Notes: generated by a model from the sequence alone, not told the origin. A DNA stretch of 64,000 nt from WJKG01 sp964627305 (GCA_964627305.1 CAZVHP010000002.1:248001-312000), one strand, 5' to 3'; positions 42,422 to 52,116 are shown, numbered from the stretch's first letter. Numbers and translations are program-made.

Positions 42422-43912
42422 ATGAATTTGCCGCTTTTGACATTGCTGATCGCGTTCCCCCTGTTAGGGATGGTATTGGTTATGCTGTTGCCCAAGGAGA
42501 ACAAGTGGGCCATTCGGTGGACGGCCACCGGTATCAGCATTATTCCAATGCTTCTCTCTTTCTGGATTACGTGGGACTATTTCATGAACTTCGCGTCGTC
42601 ATCGGCCATGGCCTATGTCGAGGGACCCTATGAGTGGATCCCCACCCTGAATGTGCAATACTTTCTGGGTGTCGACGGTATCAGTGTGCCGATGCTGTTT
42701 CTGACGGGTCTGCTCTCGACCCTGTCGCTGTTAGCGTCGTTCAATATCGAGAACCGCGTCAAGGAGTATTTCGCCTACTTCCTGCTGCTTGAGGCGGGAA
42801 TGATGGGCGTTTTCGTGGCGCTGGATTTCTTCCTGTTCTACGTCTTCTGGGAAATCATGCTGGTCCCGATGTATTTCCTGATCGGTATCTGGGGTGGTCC
42901 GCGCAAGGAGTATGCAGCGATAAAGTTCTTCCTGTATACGCTGTTTGGGTCGATCTTTATGCTGGTTTCCATTCTCATTCTCTACTTCACCAGCGAACCG
43001 CATACGCTCAATATGCTCACTCTGATCCAGACGGCGCCGGCCCTGGGTCACAGTTTGCAGATGGTGTGCTTCATCTTCTTTTTCGTTGCCTTTGCCATCA
43101 AGGTCCCTGTGTGGCCGTTCCATACGTGGTTGCCCGATGCTCACGTTGAAGCCCCGACAGCCGTGTCCGTAATCCTTGCCGGCGTCCTGCTGAAAATGGG
43201 AACGTATGCCATGCTGCGCATTAGCTGGCCCATGTTCCCGGAAGCTCTTCGCACGCTGTCGTTCTGGATAGCCCTGCTGGGGGCTATTGGCATCATCTAC
43301 GGAGCGCTGGTTTCGATGGCCCAGAAGGACCTGAAGAAGCTGGTCGCATATTCGTCGGTGTCACACATGGGATACTGCATGCTCGCTTTGGGTGCCTTTT
43401 CGTCGGTGACAGCTATTGCGGGCTGTATGTTCCAGATGGTGTCCCATGGTCTGATCACTGGCGCCCTGTTCCTTTTGGTGGGCGTGCTCTATGATCGCGC
43501 TCACACTCGCGAGATTGCTGCCTTCGGTGGTCTGGGGGCCAAGCTACCGGTGTATACCGGGTTCATGGTCATGTTCGGCATGGCTTCGCTGGGATTGCCG
43601 GGAATGTCAGGATTCGTCTCAGAGTTCATGATCTTCATTGGCGCTTTTCAGGCGCTGAACAAGGTCCTCGTGGGTATCTCCGTTCTGGGCGTCGTGCTGG
43701 GCGCAGCGTACATTCTGCGCATGGTGCAGAACGTGTTCCTGGGCGAGTTCGATCTGGCGCGATGGGGAGGGTTAACCGATATCAATGCGCGCGAATTGAT
43801 TACGGTCGCCCCGCTGGCGCTGCTGACGCTGTTGATTGGCATCTATCCGCGTCCGCTGGAGCAACTAATGGAAGCGACTTTGCAGAACCTCGTTAATCTG
43901 ATGGCCAGGTAA
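42422..43912 (+). CDS. nuoM: Complex I subunit M (antiporter-like proton pump)
   Basis: A 496-residue membrane subunit. LFYVFWEIMLVPMYFLIGIWGG contains the key glutamate, FAIKVPVWPFHTWLPDAHVEAPTAVSVILAGVLLKMGTYAMLR the channel lysines, and DLKKLVAYSSVSHMGYCMLALG the conserved helix. Helices and length fit NuoM. It precedes nuoN by six bases. Confidence 0.95.
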   Translation: MNLPLLTLLIAFPLLGMVLVMLLPKENKWAIRWTATGISIIPMLLSFWITWDYFMNFASSSAMAYVEGPYEWIPTLNVQYFLGVDGISVPMLFLTGLLSTLSLLASFNIENRVKEYFAYFLLLEAGMMGVFVALDFFLFYVFWEIMLVPMYFLIGIWGGPRKEYAAIKFFLYTLFGSIFMLVSILILYFTSEPHTLNMLTLIQTAPALGHSLQMVCFIFFFVAFAIKVPVWPFHTWLPDAHVEAPTAVSVILAGVLLKMGTYAMLRISWPMFPEALRTLSFWIALLGAIGIIYGALVSMAQKDLKKLVAYSSVSHMGYCMLALGAFSSVTAIAGCMFQMVSHGLITGALFLLVGVLYDRAHTREIAAFGGLGAKLPVYTGFMVMFGMASLGLPGMSGFVSEFMIFIGAFQALNKVLVGISVLGVVLGAAYILRMVQNVFLGEFDLARWGGLTDINARELITVAPLALLTLLIGIYPRPLEQLMEATLQNLVNLMAR

Positions 43913-43918
43913 GCGTTG

Positions 43919-45424
43919 ATGGAACTGCAACTGCCAGATCTGAACCTACGCCTGATGGCGCCAGAGCTGTTTCTGTTCGCCTGGGCGCTGGTTGTCATGA
44001 CCTTCGATCTTACCACAAAACGTGTCCGCGGCGATGCTGTCGGGTATCTTACCATGATCGGGATCGCCATCACCGGTGGCATTCTTGCTTTCACCGACCA
44101 GGGGCCCGGGTTTGGCAATATGTTCTACAACGACCCCATGGCGATCTTCTTCAAGATGATCTTCCTGGGCGCGGCCTTCATGGCCGTTGGGTCCAGTTTC
44201 GGAATCACCCGACAGAAGATTGTCAATCACCGAGGTGAGTTCTACGGCTTGATGCTTCTGTCAACCGTTGGTATGATGTTTCTGGCATCCTCAAATGAAC
44301 TGCTGACGATCTGGATCGGGCTGGAGTTGACGACGATTCCACTGTTTGTGCTGGCGGCGTTTTACAAGGACAACAAGCTTTCGGTTGAGGCCGGGCTGAA
44401 GTACTTCATTGTCGGTGCGTTTTCCTCAGCCATTATGCTCTATGGTCTTTCGTTTCTGTACGGTCTGACCGGCACCACCGATCTGCTGCAGCTGAAGCTC
44501 AATCTGGCCACCACCCACCTGACTTTCCGCAATATAGGCGTCATACTCATTGCGGCGATTGTTATGCTGATTGCCGGAATCGGCTTCAAGCTGGGATTGC
44601 CGCCCTTTCATCAATGGGTACCGGATGTCTACGAGGGTGCCCCGACTCCGGTAGCGGCTTTCTTGTCGATCGGTTCCAAGGCAGCCGGTCTGGTGGCCTT
44701 TGCCAAAGTGTTCGTTAATGGCCTGTCCGCTTTCCACTCGGTTGACATGTCGCCGAACGACTGGGGCAAGCTGGCCGGCATTATTGCCATTGCGGCCCTG
44801 ATCCTTGGCAACACGGTTGCCATCCGCCAGACGAACATCAAACGTATGCTGGGTTACTCCTCGATCGCCCAGGCGGGGTATATCATGATCGGCATGGTAA
44901 CCCAGTCCGCGCTGGGTCTGTCTGCCATGGCTTTCTATGTCTTTGCCTACATGTTTGCTAATATGGGGGCATTTGCAATCGTGGCCGCCTTCGAGGATAA
45001 GACCGGATCGTGTGAAATCAAAAGCTACGCGGGATTGGCCAAGACCTCGCCTCTGGTGGCAATTTGCATGACCATATTCCTGTTATCGCTGGCCGGGATC
45101 CCACCGCTGGCCGGCTTCCTCGCGAAATACTTCGTTTTTGCTGCAGCCATCAAACAGGCACCGGTGGGTGGCAACGAGTGGTTGTATTGGGTTGTCGGTG
45201 CCGGGTTGATCACGGCTGTCTTTTCGCTTTACTACTACGCCAATGTGATCAAGCAGATGTACTTCTCAAAGGAAGAGTCTCCCTACCGTCTCGGACTGCA
45301 GGCACCCGCCATGCTGGTCGTTATGATTGGCCTTGCGGGTGTGCTTGTATTCGGGCTCTATCCCGAACCGATACTCAGGTTCGCCGGCGACGTCCCCGCG
45401 ATATTCGGCTTCTACATGCCCTGA
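43919..45424 (+). CDS. nuoN: Complex I subunit N (antiporter-like proton pump)
   Basis: A 501-residue membrane subunit, last of the operon. It shows WIGLELTTIPLFVLAAF, GIGFKLGLPPFHQWVPDVYEGAPTPVAAFLSIGSKAAGLVAF with the pump lysine, and NIKRMLGYSSIAQAGYIMIG. ATG at 43919 is used rather than the TTG three bases earlier. No nuoE, nuoF or nuoG follows; the operon ends here, with no clear terminator in the next 200 bp. Confidence 0.95.
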   Translation: MELQLPDLNLRLMAPELFLFAWALVVMTFDLTTKRVRGDAVGYLTMIGIAITGGILAFTDQGPGFGNMFYNDPMAIFFKMIFLGAAFMAVGSSFGITRQKIVNHRGEFYGLMLLSTVGMMFLASSNELLTIWIGLELTTIPLFVLAAFYKDNKLSVEAGLKYFIVGAFSSAIMLYGLSFLYGLTGTTDLLQLKLNLATTHLTFRNIGVILIAAIVMLIAGIGFKLGLPPFHQWVPDVYEGAPTPVAAFLSIGSKAAGLVAFAKVFVNGLSAFHSVDMSPNDWGKLAGIIAIAALILGNTVAIRQTNIKRMLGYSSIAQAGYIMIGMVTQSALGLSAMAFYVFAYMFANMGAFAIVAAFEDKTGSCEIKSYAGLAKTSPLVAICMTIFLLSLAGIPPLAGFLAKYFVFAAAIKQAPVGGNEWLYWVVGAGLITAVFSLYYYANVIKQMYFSKEESPYRLGLQAPAMLVVMIGLAGVLVFGLYPEPILRFAGDVPAIFGFYMP

Positions 45425-45646
45425 ACCTGTAGCTGATTCCTGATTAACCGTCTGTGCGGGGCGTCGTCTTTCCCACTGGCTGCCCTCTGCCGTGATAGAA
45501 ACTCATTTGAGCCTCCTGCCAGAGATCATCAATTCTGTTGCGCAACCGCCGAAAATTCGCATAAATAGGGTACCAAGGAGTTACGGTTGACGCGGCGGTG
45601 TCAGGGACTGAGATACCGCGTGCATAGTACAGCCAAGAGGGACCAG

Positions 45647-46552
45647 GTGAAGCTCGCCAATCTGTTGATGGAGCGTCGGATCAAACTGAATCTGACGGCA
45701 CGAACCAAGGAAGCTGCGATTCTGGAACTGTTGCAGCTGCTTAAGGACGAAGGCATCCAGATGGATTGGGATGCTGTCTTCCAGTCCATCCAGGAGCGTG
45801 AGGAAATCGAAAGCACCTCTTACGGTCGCGGCTTCGCCTTTCCGCACGCACGCAGTGACGCAGTGCACGAGCTTCACATACTGGTCGGTGTGTCCAAGGC
45901 GGGGCTGGAAGATCGTACTCCCGATGACATCCCGGTCCATGTGCTGTGTCTGCTGTTGACACCCTCCACAATAGCCCGGCTCTACCTGCAGACTCTGTCC
46001 GGCTTCGCCCGCTTCGCCCGACAGGAGGGCGTTCTGCGGACACTGCTCGCGATCGAGTCCAAGCCGGACCTCATCAAGGCGATCGCCGACGCCGGAATCA
46101 CGATCGACAAGGAGCTGATGGTCAAGGACATCATGCGTCACAACCCGACTGCCGTGACCGCCGATGATACGCTCCGGGACGTTGCCAATATGATGTTCCG
46201 CCATGGTTTGTCGGCTCTTGCTGTCGTCGACAACGAGGGCAAGCTGCTGGGGGTTATCGATGACCGCGATCTGATTCAGGCAGCCATGCCCGACTACAGG
46301 TCCCTGATCTCCAACCTCAACTATGATATGGAGGTTGAGCCTTTTGAGGAGCTGCTCAAGAAGGAGGACAAGATCAAGGTCTCGCAACTGTACCGCACCG
46401 ACTTTGAGGTTGTCACACCCGACAGTCGCATCGTGGAAGTAGCTGCTATGATGATTTTCAAGGATTGTCGAAGAGTCTTCGTCACGGTTGATGATGTTCT
46501 CGTGGGTATCCTGCTTCGCAAGGACATTGTCAACATGATCATTCGCGGCTGA
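45647..46552 (+). CDS. PTS EIIA (fructose/nitrogen type)-CBS pair fusion, probable regulatory protein
   Basis: A 301-residue cytosolic protein. The N-terminal domain (about 1-145) is a PTS EIIA of the type-2 family with the phosphorylatable H67 in GFAFPHARS. Two CBS domains follow (about 150-210 with VKDIMRHNPTAVTADDTLRDVANMM, and 240-300 with KVSQLYRTDFEVVTPDSRIVEVAAMMIF), which usually bind adenine nucleotides. There is no sugar permease or EIIB/C nearby, so a regulatory role (nitrogen or energy sensing) is likelier than sugar uptake. GTG at 45647 is preferred because GAGGG stands five bases upstream; a longer reading from 45587 adds 20 unrelated residues. The region 46553-46782 after it holds nothing recognisable. 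Confidence 0.82.
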   Translation: MKLANLLMERRIKLNLTARTKEAAILELLQLLKDEGIQMDWDAVFQSIQEREEIESTSYGRGFAFPHARSDAVHELHILVGVSKAGLEDRTPDDIPVHVLCLLLTPSTIARLYLQTLSGFARFARQEGVLRTLLAIESKPDLIKAIADAGITIDKELMVKDIMRHNPTAVTADDTLRDVANMMFRHGLSALAVVDNEGKLLGVIDDRDLIQAAMPDYRSLISNLNYDMEVEPFEELLKKEDKIKVSQLYRTDFEVVTPDSRIVEVAAMMIFKDCRRVFVTVDDVLVGILLRKDIVNMIIRG

Positions 46553-46782
46553 GAAGTCTGCTCGTCTGTGCTACCTTTCGAGCCTACCCGCCTCTTTGTG
46601 CCACTCGTTACGGCGGGCCGATCAGGTTCCGCCAAGTGCACACTGCTCCCTTCGTTCCGGATGCAGCTCTCGGTGGTGGGTTTCGTTTCGTATGGATCTC
46701 AACCGACCAACGTCAACAGGAAGGCTCATTCTTGTGATGGGCCCGTTCATTCTGCTGGCCGACGGTGAGAGTAAGTCGCTGA

Positions 46783-47469
46783 CTATTCCGTATCCAGGTG
46801 CTTCTTCTTGGCTCGGAAGCTGATGCGGGGGAAGGGATTGACGACCGCGCTGGCGATATTGGTCAGATGCGAGTTGATCCGCTTGAGGTAACGAGCATAC
46901 AGGGCCAGGCTGGCGGCATCGCGAGCCGAAAGCTGCTTCTCACCGCCTGTGATGATGTCGCTGACGATCTCCTCACAGTGCTTGCTGATGTCGTCCTCGG
47001 CCTTCATGACCTTGCGTCCCTGCGACTTATTCTGATTCATGAGGGCGTCAATAGTGGCGGTGAAATTGGTGTCGATGGCCGTCTCTATCTGTTTTAGATC
47101 TTCTTCCCACTTGGCACCCTTGAGTGGCTGAGCGTGATGCCGGGCAAGGTCCACCATGTTCTTCGTGTAGTCGCCGATCCGCTCCACATCAATGACGATC
47201 GATATCAGACCAAGTCCCGGGACGAGATTAGCAGTACCGGCAATGGTCAGATGTGCGAGAACCTTGCGCCGGACCTCACGTTCGTATTTGTTAATCCGGC
47301 GGTCCATTTTCCTGACATCGAACGGCATCTCGCTCGTGTTCTCTTCGCGCAACGTCATGCGGGAGACCTCGAACATCTGTTTGTCGTATTCGAGCATGGT
47401 GACCGTCGTATCGAACGCCTCATCGAGAAGGCTCTCGGAGCTGAACAGCTCCTTGAATTTGTCAAACAT
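46783..47469 (-). CDS. PhoU-domain (DUF47-like) phosphate-transport regulator
   Basis: A 228-residue helical protein with two PhoU-type repeats. Characteristic parts are the KMDRRINKYEREVRRKVLAHLTI helix, the DVERIGDYTKNMVDLARH signature near residue 98 (matching the E/DxxRxGDxxxN metal-binding motif of PhoU) and the C-terminal RYLKRINSHLTNIASAVV helix. ATG at 47469 is chosen, with AAGGTGG eight bases upstream; GTG at 47481 would add four residues. It lies 16 bp after the Na/Pi transporter gene, a classic pairing, and probably controls transporter activity. Confidence 0.88.
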   Translation of the reverse strand: MFDKFKELFSSESLLDEAFDTTVTMLEYDKQMFEVSRMTLREENTSEMPFDVRKMDRRINKYEREVRRKVLAHLTIAGTANLVPGLGLISIVIDVERIGDYTKNMVDLARHHAQPLKGAKWEEDLKQIETAIDTNFTATIDALMNQNKSQGRKVMKAEDDISKHCEEIVSDIITGGEKQLSARDAASLALYARYLKRINSHLTNIASAVVNPFPRISFRAKKKHLDTE

Positions 47470-47485
47470 AGAGTATTCCACCTTT

Positions 47486-48607
47486 TCAACCCAGAGTTAT
47501 AACCAACAAAGGGATTGCATAGAACACAATAGCAAGATAGATCAGTGGAATCAACTTTGATTTCATCGCCAGATCGGCCATTCTCATCGACAACCATATC
47601 GGAACGCGCTTGAGCGGCCAGAAAATGGCAATCCCGTAGCAATTGAAGGTCAGGTGGGCAAAAGCGACAGCGACGGCTGAGTGCGAACCGGTGGCCAGCG
47701 ACGCCATGAAAGCGGTGATGGTCGTCCCGATATTGGCCCCGAGCATGTATGGATATACCTGCGTCAGGGTGAGCACTCCCGCTCCAATCAACGGAATCAC
47801 CAATGAGGTCGTTATCGAGGATGACTGCACCAGTACGGTCAGGAAGATCCCAAGCACAAACCCCAGTACCGGGGTACGGAAAATGTAGCGCTGGAAAAAG
47901 CGTTCGACCTTCACCAGCACCAGCGACTTGATGACCTTGACAATGAAGCGAAGCGCCACGAACAACAGAATCAACGCGACGATTGCACCCAGCCAGCCAT
48001 TGTCACCGAGTACGCTCAAGACGCCATCGGCCACGGGCTTGGTGATGACCTTCAGCGGCGATTTGAAATCCAGACCACTGGACCCGCCGAGAGCATGTTC
48101 GACCCATTCGGCCGAGAAACCGACAACATTGAAGTATATCTGCAGTGGCAGCAGCACTATCACCGAGCAGATGTTGAAGAAATCGTGCACAATGCCGCCG
48201 GTAAAGGCCGCCTTGAACTCACTTCTGCGCTGCAGATGAAAGAGAGAGACAAGTGTGTTTGTCACCGAGGTACCGATATTCGACCCCATTATCATGGGCA
48301 CTGCGGCCTGCAGCGAAAGCGTGCCACTGCCCACCATACCTACTATGACCGATGTGGTTGTGGACGATGACTGAATGACAGAAGTTGCAAGTATGCCAAT
48401 CGCGACACCCACCAGCGGATTGGCGGTGGCCTGCATGATGGCGTTGGCAACGTCGCTGCCAAGCATCTTGAACGCGGCCCCCAAAAGAGTAATCGAGAGA
48501 ATGAACAAGTACAACAGCCCGACCAATGCCAGCATCTTCAGGATAAGACCATTGGCGGCCACGACGCGCGTGAGCGCCGCGTGATGAGTCTTTGGCTGTT
48601 CAGCCAT
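47486..48607 (-). CDS. Sodium-dependent phosphate transporter (NptA/PNaS family)
   Basis: A 373-residue inner-membrane Na+/phosphate symporter. The two inverted QSSS signature motifs are present: Q79-S-S-S82 in VIQSSSTTTSV and Q261-S-S-S264 in LVQSSSITTSL, each followed by the NIGT motif of the family (GSNIGTS and GANIGTTITA). About eight to ten membrane helices. It heads the operon with the PhoU-domain gene and has a promoter at 48655-48683. Cytoplasmic domain absent, so regulation likely rests on the PhoU partner. Confidence 0.92.
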   Translation of the reverse strand: MAEQPKTHHAALTRVVAANGLILKMLALVGLLYLFILSITLLGAAFKMLGSDVANAIMQATANPLVGVAIGILATSVIQSSSTTTSVIVGMVGSGTLSLQAAVPMIMGSNIGTSVTNTLVSLFHLQRRSEFKAAFTGGIVHDFFNICSVIVLLPLQIYFNVVGFSAEWVEHALGGSSGLDFKSPLKVITKPVADGVLSVLGDNGWLGAIVALILLFVALRFIVKVIKSLVLVKVERFFQRYIFRTPVLGFVLGIFLTVLVQSSSITTSLVIPLIGAGVLTLTQVYPYMLGANIGTTITAFMASLATGSHSAVAVAFAHLTFNCYGIAIFWPLKRVPIWLSMRMADLAMKSKLIPLIYLAIVFYAIPLLVITLG

Positions 48608-48654
48608 TCAGGCTATGTCTTCCTCTCTCCACATTCCCACAGGCGTTGGGCGGC

Positions 48655-48683
48655 AATATAGAGACGGCCCATGAACCGGTCAA
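48655..48683 (-). promoter_or_regulatory. Sigma-70 promoter for the Na/Pi transporter-phoU operon
   Basis: Minus strand TTGACC (48683-48678), 17-nt spacer, TATATT (48660-48655), about 48 nt upstream of the start codon at 48607. Confidence 0.7.
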
Positions 48684-48744
48684 GCGGATAGCCCTCCTGA
48701 TCGATCCCCTAACAGAAAACTAACAGATGGAAAACTTTTCCACG

Positions 48745-51495
48745 CTACTCCGTGTTCACTCCGGCTCCTGACAGAACATAGGCATCGGTCTTGAGATGAC
48801 GCATGGAGACGCGCCTGATATCTTCCAGAGTCAGCCCCGCCAGCTTGCGGAGGTAGCGATGGTCGTGGTCCAGCGAGCGTCCCAGCATCTCATCGACAGC
48901 CAGATAGTACGCCTGGTTGATACGTGAGAGTTTGGCACTCATCAGACGTCCCCACATCGAGTTGCGGGCGCGGTCCAGTTCTTCGCGGGAGGCGCCCTCC
49001 AGACGCAGCCTGTCGATTTGTAGCAGGATGCCGTCAAGGGCCGCCTCGAAATTCGCAGTTCCGGTTGACATTACGGCGTAGTACCATCCAAACTCACGGT
49101 CGAAACGTGCCCCGGCGCCAACCGAGTAGGCTAATCCCTGCCTCTCGCGCAGGCTCTTGTACAGCCGTTCCGAGAGAATAGACACAGCCACACCCATAGC
49201 GGTGGCCTCATCGCTGGTCGCTCCGGGAATGAGGTTGCCCAGGTAGATCGCCGATTGCTCGGACTCCATGGGTACGAAGTGCTTCTTCGGCTCAAAGAAG
49301 GGCTCCGGTCGAAGCACCGCCTCCGACCTAAATCCGACAGCGGCCAGCCGTCCGAAGCGATCGTTCACGAGCGTCATCACTTCCTCAATCGGTCGCTGGG
49401 TGACGATGCTGACGATCATGTTCTCCGGGCTGTAGAAGTGCCGATGATGTTGGATCAGATCCTCGCGCGTGATAGATGCAACCGAGCGCATGTCGCCCAT
49501 GATCGGCCGAGCGTAGGGGGTCTGTGCGAACAGCGTCTGGTAATAACCGTCGCGGGCTGCATCGCTCGGTGAAGCAGCCTGCCGGCCGAGAACCATCTGC
49601 ATCTGCTGGCGAACCTGTTCGATCTGCTGCGGCTCAAAGGCCGGGTGCAGCAGCATCTCACAGAACAAATGGAAACCGCGCTCGGCGAATTCATCAATCG
49701 TCTCGAACTTGCAGAACGAGAATACACGAGTGGTGTAGCGGTCGTCGTATGGTATCCACGGGTTATCATAGAGAGTTACCTGCGCGCCGATCTGCCCCAG
49801 ATCGCGCGCCAGCTCCTCGGCGGATCGTGTGACAGTACCCTTCTCCATGCACCGGTTAACGAAATCCGTAATGCCGGCCTTCCCTTCGGGCTCGTTCGCG
49901 GTGCGGTACTTGCCCAATACATTCATGGCGAAGACCTGGCTGCCCGGCGACGACTTGACTATTACAGTCAGGCCGTTGTGAAGTACCTCCCGGTGATACC
50001 GGGCGGAATCGGCAAGTTCCAGATCAATGATCTCAGTCGAGGGATACTCAAAAGGGATGCCGGTTGAGAGTTCATACTCCACGAACTGCGCGGTGTCGAA
50101 ATACGCCCTCACTTCATCAGCAGGCAGGCCCTCCGGCCGGAACGGCGTGTCGGTTGAATCGGCCGGTCGCACCACGGTGGCCACAAAGCGCGGATCGCGC
50201 AGCCATTCACGGGCAGCCTGCTGGCACTGTGACCACGTCACGGTGGCGAGGTTTTCGGGGTAGTGCTCAATGAAATCGTAGCCGGTGGCCATCATCTTGC
50301 CGGATATGATAAACCCGTAGTAATGGAGCTTCTCCGAGGAGTAAATGTCATCGCACTTCACCGAGGTCTTGATACCGCGAAGAACGTCGCTGTTGGCCAT
50401 GTGCGTATGAAGCTGAGCGAGTTGCCCTCTGACGGTGGCCATGATGCTGTCGACGTTATTTGGATTGCTGGTGCGGATCGACATATCAATTCTGCTGAAC
50501 TCCGCCATCGTATTGAGTGCCACATAGAACTCGCTCGCCAGGGGAGAGTCGCCACCGATCAGAGCTTGCGCCAGTGGTGAGGCCTCCCTGTTGTTGAGAT
50601 AGCGGACAAGCAGATCAACAGGGAAATAGTCCGCATCAGTGAAGTGGGGTGCAGCAATAGAGAAATCGATGTGAGTGAGCCGCACATTGGCAACGGTATC
50701 AACAATCCTCTGCAGGCCGGCAAGGTCATTGGCCCTGATTTTCGGCTCGGTCACGGCAGCAGCCTGCTCCGGAGCGGGGATTGACCCCCAGAGACTGTCG
50801 ATGACCGGGCGCATGGCGGTCGGAGTGAAGTCGCCGATCACCAGCAGCGTCATGCGGGAGGGAACGTAGAAACGTTTCCAGTAGTCGATGATGGCCTGAC
50901 GCGGGATGTTCTCGATGAATGCCTCGTAGCCGAGCACGGGGCGGTTGTAGTCGGTGCCGGCATAGGCATGATGAGTGAAGAATACCTCTGCCGTCGCTCC
51001 CGGGCGGTCCAGACCGCCGCGGATCTCCTCTATGACTACTTTGCGCTCCTTGCTCAGTTCGTCCTCGGGGAAGGTGGAATTGAACAGCATATCTGCCTGA
51101 ACTGTCATGGCGTAGTCGATGAACTGCCGGGGGACCAGCACGAGGTAACAGGTGAGGTCCTTGCGGGTGAAGGCATTGATGTAGCCGCCCAGGTCGGTGA
51201 TCGAATTGTCAAGCTCGTCTCTCGTCAGATGGGCGGTGCCCTTGAACAGCAGGTGTTCCAGAAAATGGGTTATGCCGTTTTCATACAGGGACTCGTATTT
51301 GCTGCCGGACTCTATGAATACGAGACTGGCAATCATCGGCGAGCCCGGCTGGGGCTTCATGATGACCTGCATACCATTGGGTAGTTCATAGGTCTCGGTC
51401 TGGGCCTGCAAAAGGCCCGGCAAAGCCAGGGCAATAACTGCAAGCAGGGTCACCAGGAGCGGTGATGGAATGACGGGTTTGATCCGACCGGACAT
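48745..51495 (-). CDS. Exported double M16 (pitrilysin-family) zinc peptidase
   Basis: A 916-residue protein with two fused M16 units. After a signal peptide (about 1-31, ending LLQAQ), the first unit carries the zinc motif H77-F-L-E80-H81 and the downstream glutamate in KERKVVIEEIRGG, so it should be catalytic. The second unit (about 480-916) lacks an HxxEH motif and ends with QGLAYSVGAGARF and RMSSSREELDRAR-like segments, so it is a non-catalytic clamshell half. Such enzymes degrade peptides in the periplasm or on the surface; the substrate is unknown. GGAGG stands before the ATG. Its promoter on the minus strand lies around 51563-51591. The stop codon is 137 bp from the Na/Pi transporter gene. 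Confidence 0.92.
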   Translation of the reverse strand: MSGRIKPVIPSPLLVTLLAVIALALPGLLQAQTETYELPNGMQVIMKPQPGSPMIASLVFIESGSKYESLYENGITHFLEHLLFKGTAHLTRDELDNSITDLGGYINAFTRKDLTCYLVLVPRQFIDYAMTVQADMLFNSTFPEDELSKERKVVIEEIRGGLDRPGATAEVFFTHHAYAGTDYNRPVLGYEAFIENIPRQAIIDYWKRFYVPSRMTLLVIGDFTPTAMRPVIDSLWGSIPAPEQAAAVTEPKIRANDLAGLQRIVDTVANVRLTHIDFSIAAPHFTDADYFPVDLLVRYLNNREASPLAQALIGGDSPLASEFYVALNTMAEFSRIDMSIRTSNPNNVDSIMATVRGQLAQLHTHMANSDVLRGIKTSVKCDDIYSSEKLHYYGFIISGKMMATGYDFIEHYPENLATVTWSQCQQAAREWLRDPRFVATVVRPADSTDTPFRPEGLPADEVRAYFDTAQFVEYELSTGIPFEYPSTEIIDLELADSARYHREVLHNGLTVIVKSSPGSQVFAMNVLGKYRTANEPEGKAGITDFVNRCMEKGTVTRSAEELARDLGQIGAQVTLYDNPWIPYDDRYTTRVFSFCKFETIDEFAERGFHLFCEMLLHPAFEPQQIEQVRQQMQMVLGRQAASPSDAARDGYYQTLFAQTPYARPIMGDMRSVASITREDLIQHHRHFYSPENMIVSIVTQRPIEEVMTLVNDRFGRLAAVGFRSEAVLRPEPFFEPKKHFVPMESEQSAIYLGNLIPGATSDEATAMGVAVSILSERLYKSLRERQGLAYSVGAGARFDREFGWYYAVMSTGTANFEAALDGILLQIDRLRLEGASREELDRARNSMWGRLMSAKLSRINQAYYLAVDEMLGRSLDHDHRYLRKLAGLTLEDIRRVSMRHLKTDAYVLSGAGVNTE

Positions 51496-51562
51496 GGGGC
51501 CTCCTAACGTATTTGGAACACGAGCCGATATTCAGCTATATGTGTCAGCCTGTTAGCAGGTT

Positions 51563-51591
51563 AAGCTACAATTGCGGTCGCTGATTGTCAA
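51563..51591 (-). promoter_or_regulatory. Possible sigma-70 promoter for the M16 peptidase
   Basis: Minus strand TTGACA (51591-51586), 17-nt spacer, TAGCTT (51568-51563). The -35 is exact, but the -10 is weak. Confidence 0.4.
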
Positions 51592-51631
51592 CGTCCCTGC
51601 AGAAGGATGCGGGGCCGAGACCGCTATTTGA

Positions 51632-51659
51632 TTGACAAGATTCGCGGCTGCAGTATATT
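51632..51659 (+). promoter_or_regulatory. Sigma-70 promoter for the small exported protein and secDF
   Basis: TTGACA (51632-51637), 16-nt spacer, TATATT (51654-51659). Transcription should start near 51666, only 13 nt before the ATG at 51679. Confidence 0.75.
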
Positions 51660-51678
51660 CCGCTGACCTGAGACAGTT

Positions 51679-52116
51679 ATGAATAGACGATTGCAAAAGG
51701 TTGTTCAGTTGGGTCGCGCGGCAGTGGTGCTGCTGGTGATCGGGGCGATGATTGCCTCCGGGGCCAGTTCGGCAACGCGTCTGTTCCCTGTTGATCAATC
51801 GATGGACTCTCAGGAAGACCTTTGGCTTTTCGCCGAGTTGGTGCAGGGGCCCCCGGCTCCTGACGAGGCGGCTGGTAACTGGAGCGACTACGGCCGCCCC
51901 AACGGCGAGCCGGCAGCGTATGTAATCTCGCCGCTACTCAAATCGGATGGCGGCTCGCGTAGCATCCTCCGGGAGATCGCCGCGACGCCCCTGCCGGTGT
52001 CGCTGACCGGTGGCTGCGCTGCCGACCCGCAGCCAGTCGGAACTCCTTCGCTGGTCTGTTCTGATCTCGGGCGCCAGTTCACGCTGGTCGGCGCCCGTCC
52101 CTCCGGTACCAGCTAA
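51679..52116 (+). CDS. Small exported or membrane-anchored protein of unknown function
   Basis: A 145-residue protein with one N-terminal hydrophobic segment (about residues 13-32, RAAVVLLVIGAMIASGASSA) and a Pro/Gly/Ser-rich remainder containing two cysteines (GGCAADP, LVCSDLG). I do not recognise a family. Support for reality is a near-consensus promoter (51632) and an ATG only about 13 nt after the expected transcription start; no ribosome site is evident. It precedes secD by 118 bp, so it may be the first gene of a secDF transcript, though a YajC-like motif is absent. Could be a non-coding leader instead. Confidence 0.45.
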   Translation: MNRRLQKVVQLGRAAVVLLVIGAMIASGASSATRLFPVDQSMDSQEDLWLFAELVQGPPAPDEAAGNWSDYGRPNGEPAAYVISPLLKSDGGSRSILREIAATPLPVSLTGGCAADPQPVGTPSLVCSDLGRQFTLVGARPSGTS

